From DASXTB01 sp036505615 (GTDB taxonomy: Bacteria > Acidobacteriota > UBA6911 > JACQSX01), in the NCBI GenBank assembly GCA_036505615.1, contig DASXTB010000270.1:1-8046 (forward strand): DNA of 8,046 nucleotides, in the 5' to 3' direction. This document shows, piece after piece, positions 5,557 through 8,046 of the stretch (its first letter is position 1; every line of letters starts with the position of its first letter). Made by a program: the position numbers and the translations under genes. The notes under the pieces are model-generated. The model saw only the letters and a program-made list of their open reading frames with translations, did not search any database and was not told the origin of the DNA.

Positions 5557-5837
5557 AGCAGATCAGGGAGCAAATCAGGTGTGTCTCACATTTTCAGAGC
5601 TGGTTTGCCCTATTGGCGCCGACTTACCAGAATCGACAGACCGTTTTCCAGATCGTAGAGTCGTCGGGATAGCAGCCACACGAATGCTGTTTTTTTACGA
5701 TGACAGGAAATATTTAGGCACCATCTCAGCGACGCCCCCTCAGATTACGACCTTCGAATCTCGACGCTACCAATAGCGATTCTGAGGGACGTCGTCAGAT
5801 GTTTGATGCTGAAAGAATGTCGGGCTTAATGCCTGTA
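5557..5837. other. intergenic sequence with a long imperfect inverted repeat
   Basis: No gene is recognised. CCCTCAGATT (5737-5746) and ATTCTGAGGG (5779-5788) pair with one mismatch. GACG-type complementarity extends outward on both arms, and a 32-base loop separates them. A T7 run lies at about 5691-5697 but is not next to the stem, so this is not a standard terminator. Confidence 0.4.
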
Positions 5838-5977
5838 ATAGGGGCTTAATGCCTGTCGCCGCCGGGCTTAAGCTTCTCAACGCCAGATAATCCAAGCGCC
5901 TGAAAACATTGACATCTTTTCGTCGGCAGTGCTGTTTTGGTTCATGCTGGACGCACTCACCTGGCATAGGTCGCTCG
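5838..5977 (-). repeat. dispersed repeat family II, copy B
   Basis: The minus strand of 5884-5977 matches 2504-2594 at about 89% by hand count. On the minus strand AGGTGAG precedes an ATG at 5943-5945, which opens MNQNSTADEKMSMFSGAW and stops after 22 codons. The distal end holds ACAGGCATTAAGCCC twice in tandem (about 5821-5856 on the plus strand), a variant of the GTGACAGGCATTAAGCCC end of copy A. A 136-codon open frame covers this copy (5767-6177), but it is composed of repeat sequence and I do not call it a gene. Confidence 0.85.
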
Positions 5978-6133
5978 GTTATAACGCCCGTTTGCGAAGT
6001 CGTCGAGAGCGGTATCGCGGCAGAGCGCTTTTGCGTAGGAACCGGGAAGCCCAATTTCCGGGCTGAATCAAAGTGATAAAAACGATACTGCCTCACACTA
6101 AATCTCAAATCTGTCGGCCACTTAAATGCGCTC
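5978..6133. other. repeat-flanking sequence without a recognised gene
   Basis: Contains a small hairpin AGCCC-AATTTCC-GGGCT near 6048-6064. Its minus strand from the GCCTGTCACCAC motif onward (GCGCATTTAAGTGGCCGACAG) resembles the plus strand after 6746. The motif and its downstream neighbourhood are therefore duplicated in inverted orientation. Confidence 0.4.
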
Positions 6134-6145
6134 GTGGTGACAGGC
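6134..6145 (+). repeat. GTGGTGACAGGC, left arm of a 12-bp inverted pair
   Basis: Perfectly inverted relative to 6735-6746. Flanking bases on both sides are also partly conserved, for example TTAAATGCGC before the arm and AGCGG after it. The pair encloses the FMN-reductase relic and the left 80-bp repeat. Confidence 0.8.
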
Positions 6146-6169
6146 ATCAGCGGTCTCGGCATCAATGGT

Positions 6170-6433
6170 CTCACCAAGGATTGGTCGGCGAAGATCGCGT
6201 CCCTTGACGCCTACGTCTTCGTGACGCCCGAGTACAACCACTTCGGGGGCGCTCAAAAATGCCATTGATTTCCTTTACAACGAGTGGGTCAACAAGGCGC
6301 GGCTGGATTCGTCGGCTACGGCGGCGCATTAGGGATACGCGCGGTGGAGAATCTGCGATTGGTGATGGGGGAACTGCAGATCGCCGACGTGAAGGCGCAG
6401 GTCGGGCTTTCGCTCTTCACAGACTTCGATTGA
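6170..6433 (+). pseudogene. NADPH-dependent FMN reductase relic with two frameshifts
   Basis: Three successive plus-strand frames give consecutive parts of the flavodoxin-like NADPH-dependent FMN reductase family. The first (6170-6268) reads KDWSAKIASLDAYVFVTPEYN, with the family hallmark PEYN that helps bind FMN. At a run of five G (6245-6249) the sense passes to a second frame, ALKNAIDFLYNEWVNKA. Near 6301-6305 it passes to a third, GFVGYGGALGIRAVENLRLV, then MGELQIADVKAQVGLSLFTD, ending TGA 6431-6433. The N-terminal half, with the first nucleotide-binding loop, is missing. It is replaced by sequence starting with the GTGGTGACAGGCAT motif about 23 bp before the first homologous codon. Such enzymes are cytoplasmic quinone or azo-type reductases of about 180-190 residues. 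This remnant covers roughly the last 85 and cannot be functional. Confidence 0.88.
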
Positions 6434-6630
6434 TATCTGCCGTTAATAGCCCACAGTTCACTTAGGCTGCGGCGCGCGCTCGGGGCGCAGGAAAACCGGG
6501 TAGGTTGGGGACGTTTGAGCTGCAGTTCTCAGATCGAGTAGGCGAGGTCGACGATCGTGATGTGAGTCTGTCATCCTCACGAGTTTTGCACGTCGAAGAA
6601 TCTAAATGAAAAAAACAGTGAAATTCGCTA
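6434..6630. other. intergenic sequence without a recognised gene
   Basis: No family is recognised in six frames. The minus strand at about 6524-6562 reads THITIVDLAYSI followed by a stop. This resembles a natural protein C-terminus, but it is far too short to assign and is preceded by stops. Confidence 0.4.
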
Positions 6631-6710
6631 TATCTACAAAATTATCTACAGTGGACTTTCGGAGGTGCCGAAAATCGCCCGCAACTCATTGACAACATTG
6701 GTCGGGGCGA
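6631..6710. repeat. 80-bp att-like repeat, left copy
   Basis: Aligns without a single gap to 7634-7713, with about 60 of 80 bases identical. Best-kept blocks are CTACAGT(G/C)GACTTTC, GAAAATC, CAACTCATTGA and the terminal TCGGGGCG. TCGGGGCG is the complement of the last seven acceptor bases plus discriminator of the tRNA-Pro gene at the right copy. The left copy therefore looks like a remnant of a tRNA 3' end with its downstream flank, as left by site-specific integration or duplication. Confidence 0.8.
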
Positions 6711-6734
6711 GAGGATGGAAGGAACGCCGCCTAA

Positions 6735-6746
6735 GCCTGTCACCAC
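6735..6746 (-). repeat. GCCTGTCACCAC, right arm of the inverted pair with 6134-6145
   Basis: Exact reverse complement of GTGGTGACAGGC. The sequence after it (TGCGCCAGCTTAAATGCCGGCCAG) resembles the minus strand beyond the left arm, so the duplicated inverted segment is longer than the 12-bp core. Confidence 0.75.
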
Positions 6747-6863
6747 TGCGCCAGCTTAAATGCCGGCCAGGTTTGGATTCTATCTCGCCGTTGTGCTGGC
6801 TTCCTCAAGGAGCGGGTCGGCAGTAACTTGGCACGCCGTCACTTCCTCTCAAACCGAGCCCGC

Positions 6864-7241
6864 TCAGTCAGTCTTATCCCGTTCCGGTTGATACTCACGA
6901 ATCCGGCCGCGCTCCACAATCCACAGCTTGCCAGCGATGTCGTCCTTGGCCAATCCCTCGATCAAAGTGTGGCAGGCTTCGAGCAGGTCCTGATCCGTCG
7001 TCTTGCGCGGCAAGCGCAGCACGGCGATTCCTGACTGGTCCCAGGGCGGAAAACGGAGCGGGTTGCCAAAATCCAGGTCCAGCGTAACCAGACATCGCTG
7101 CTCAGTCCGGCAGGCGGCGACAATTTCTCGGTCTGAGGCGGAACTCAACTGCTGCTGCGAGACGGTTGCCACGTCGTGTCCGGCCGCGCGGAAGAGGTTG
7201 GCGCCGCGCTCACCAAGGTTCTCGTCGAGCTTGAGTTTCAT
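6864..7241 (-). CDS. DUF5615 PIN-like toxin (Mut7-C-type VapC homologue)
   Basis: 125 residues from ATG 7239-7241, which overlaps the upstream antitoxin stop by 4 nt. A longer frame to 7304 would add 21 residues lying inside the antitoxin gene. Conserved features of the DUF5615 family are present: an N-terminal LDEN (D6, E7), GHDV (22-24), SDREI (D37, E39) and LVTLDLDFGNP (D55, D57). The LRLPR strand (75-79) and a closing LWIVERGRIRE (106-116) follow. These acids form a PIN-type metal site, so the protein is a presumed ribonuclease toxin. It ends QPERDKTD at the normal length. It pairs with the DUF433 gene and sits in the interval bracketed by the two att-like repeats. Confidence 0.88.
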   Translation of the reverse strand: MKLKLDENLGERGANLFRAAGHDVATVSQQQLSSASDREIVAACRTEQRCLVTLDLDFGNPLRFPPWDQSGIAVLRLPRKTTDQDLLEACHTLIEGLAKDDIAGKLWIVERGRIREYQPERDKTD

Positions 7242-7483
7242 CGGCTGCCGACGGGAATGTCGACATATCGCTCGCGGGACATTTCCGCGCCGTAAGCGAT
7301 GCATGCACGGATATCGGCTTCTTCGATTCCCGGATAGTTCTTAAGCACCTCCTGAAAGCTCCATCCGCTTGCAAGCAAATCCAGTACGAGGGAAACCCAG
7401 ATGCGATGCCCTTTGATGCAAGGCTTGCCGAAACAAACATTGGGATCGATCGAAATACGCTGAAGCAGTTCATCGCGCGTCAT
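7238..7483 (-). CDS. DUF433 antitoxin (VapB-like)
   Basis: 81 residues from ATG 7481-7483, supported by GGGAGG six nt upstream. The whole protein follows the DUF433 pattern: ISIDPNVCFGKPCIKGHRIW (11-29), then VLDLLASGWSFQEVLKNYPG (33-52), then EEADIRACIAYGAEMSRERY (54-73). The GKPCIKGHRI turn and the winged-helix-like second half are diagnostic. DUF433 proteins commonly act as antitoxins for the DUF5615 or PIN gene directly downstream. Here the two overlap by ATGA, implying coupled translation and probable autoregulation. Confidence 0.9.
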   Translation of the reverse strand: MTRDELLQRISIDPNVCFGKPCIKGHRIWVSLVLDLLASGWSFQEVLKNYPGIEEADIRACIAYGAEMSRERYVDIPVGSR

Positions 7484-7489
7484 GGCTTT

Positions 7490-7495
7490 CCTCCC
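7490..7495 (-). promoter_or_regulatory. ribosome binding site of the DUF433 gene
   Basis: CCTCCC on the plus strand reads GGGAGG on the minus strand, with five bases between it and the ATG codon region. It is a strong Shine-Dalgarno that fixes the antitoxin start. Confidence 0.8.
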
Positions 7496-7537
7496 GCTTG
7501 CGCGTCTTTGGATTTCAGAAACCGCTTATGTCTCATG

Positions 7538-7543
7538 ATTGTA
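7538..7543 (-). promoter_or_regulatory. possible -10 element of the DUF433/DUF5615 operon
   Basis: Minus strand TACAAT, five of six matches to TATAAT, about 55 bp upstream of the antitoxin ATG, within GCTACAATC. No clear -35 is found at 16-18 bp, so the assignment is tentative. Confidence 0.4.
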
Positions 7544-7633
7544 GCCGGTTCGCCGCCGACGCCCAGAACCAAAGCTTCCATGTGTCCAAATTGTACCTTG
7601 CAGGTTTGAGTGAGCCTTCGGAGTCTGGAGGAG

Positions 7634-7704
7634 TATCTGCAAAATCGACTACAGTCGACTTTCTCAGCTCCTGAAAATCCGGAACAACTCATTGAAAACA
7701 TGAA

Positions 7705-7713
<9 letters not shown>
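7634..7713. repeat. 80-bp att-like repeat, right copy, joined to tRNA-Pro
   Basis: Gapless partner of 6631-6710. Its last eight bases, TCGGGGCG, are the 3' acceptor strand plus discriminator of the tRNA gene, read on the opposite strand. The 70 bases before that are the tRNA's immediate 3' flank. The two copies bracket about 0.9 kb holding the DUF433/DUF5615 operon. Confidence 0.8.
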
Positions 7714-7781
<68 letters not shown>

Positions 7782-7793
7782 TTGAAACGAAAC

Positions 7794-7799
7794 ATTATA
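7794..7799 (-). promoter_or_regulatory. -10 box of the tRNA-Pro gene
   Basis: A perfect TATAAT on the minus strand, 15 bp before the mature tRNA 5' end. The -35 position falls at the edge of the polypurine repeat and shows no TTGACA-like hexamer. Confidence 0.65.
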
Positions 7800-7812
7800 C
7801 GACTCATCATGT

Positions 7813-7965
7813 GAAGGCGGAAAGCGGAAGGCGGAAAGCGGAAGGCGGAAAGCAGAAGGCAGAAAGCAGAAGGCAGAAAGCAGAAGGCAGAAAGCGGAGG
7901 CGGAAGGCCGAGGGCGGAAGGCGGAAAGCAGAAGGCGGAAGGCGGAAAAGCGGAAGGCGGAAAGC
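7813..7965. repeat. polypurine tandem repeat (GGCGGAAAGCGGAA-type units)
   Basis: About 150 bp made almost entirely of degenerate 7-bp half units (GGCGGAA / AGCGGAA / GGCAGAA / AGCAGAA), often paired as 14-bp units. Apart from the C in each unit, the plus strand is all purine. There is no spacer structure, so it is not CRISPR. An open frame across it is a by-product of the period. Such tracts change length by slippage and can adopt unusual structures. It abuts the tRNA promoter. Confidence 0.92.
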
Positions 7966-8046
7966 TGGGGCGATGACGCGCAGGCGGTGTCAGAAAAGAC
8001 GGCCGTAGAGCGGAGCGGCAGTGCGTTCAGCTTGTCGTCTTCCTCG
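7966..8046. other. window edge, possible end of a coding region
   Basis: Both a minus frame (EEDDKLNALPLRSTAVF from the edge inward) and a plus frame stay open here with high third-position GC. I cannot tell which, if either, is coding. A minus-strand gene entering from the right and losing its end in the polypurine repeat is possible. Confidence 0.25.

Noticed and set aside
5767..6177. 136-codon minus-strand open frame
   Set aside because: It is made of family II repeat sequence and motif copies. The repeat's own ribosome-binding-site/ATG uses another frame, and no protein family is recognisable.
7813..7965. Regular repeats resembling a CRISPR array
   Set aside because: The units are 7-14 bp, contiguous and degenerate, with no unique spacers.

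Overview
The window looks like an accessory, repeat-rich stretch of a soil- or sediment-type bacterial chromosome, most likely Acidobacteriota. Pointers are the intergenic palindromes built on GTAGCCCAGGGC / GCCCTGGGCTAC, the many degraded genes, several small toxin-antitoxin modules and the moderate-to-high GC. Verrucomicrobiota, Planctomycetota or Gemmatimonadota cannot be excluded without a database. Nearly every gene is on the minus strand, and well under half of the window is intact coding sequence.

Left part (1-2000): a frameshifted hypothetical gene runs off the left edge and ends in a 39-bp tandem duplication. Beside it is an intact secreted NHL/SMP-30-type beta-propeller gene (432-1307). 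Then come one copy of a dispersed repeat and a mosaic of REP-like hairpins.

Middle (2000-4330): the 3' half of a VapC-like PIN toxin gene survives as a relic, followed by a second dispersed repeat. The most striking unit comes next: a class C beta-lactamase-fold serine hydrolase gene (2797-4026). It is followed after 13 bp by an 88-bp site with all the marks of an integron attC (RYYYAAC and GTTRRRY boxes, paired inner boxes, one extrahelical G). Upstream of its start lies the simple half of a second attC. It therefore reads as one integron-type gene cassette without a visible integrase. The half attC ends about 16 bp before a MITE-like element of about 204 bp with about 20-bp inverted ends.

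Right part (4330-8046): an AbrB/RelE toxin-antitoxin operon is followed by about 1.9 kb of repeats and gene relics, including a thrice-framed NADPH-dependent FMN reductase pseudogene. A DUF433/DUF5615 (VapB/VapC-like) toxin-antitoxin operon follows, bracketed by two gapless 80-bp repeats. The right-hand repeat runs into the 3' end of a tRNA-Pro(UGG) gene, as expected for an element integrated at a tRNA. A polypurine tandem repeat lies immediately upstream of the tRNA promoter.

A theme links the regions: the short sequence GGTGA(C/G)AGGC occurs at least nine times, on both strands, at the ends of most repeats and next to gene breakpoints. I do not recognise it as a named element. No integrase, transposase or CRISPR array is visible.
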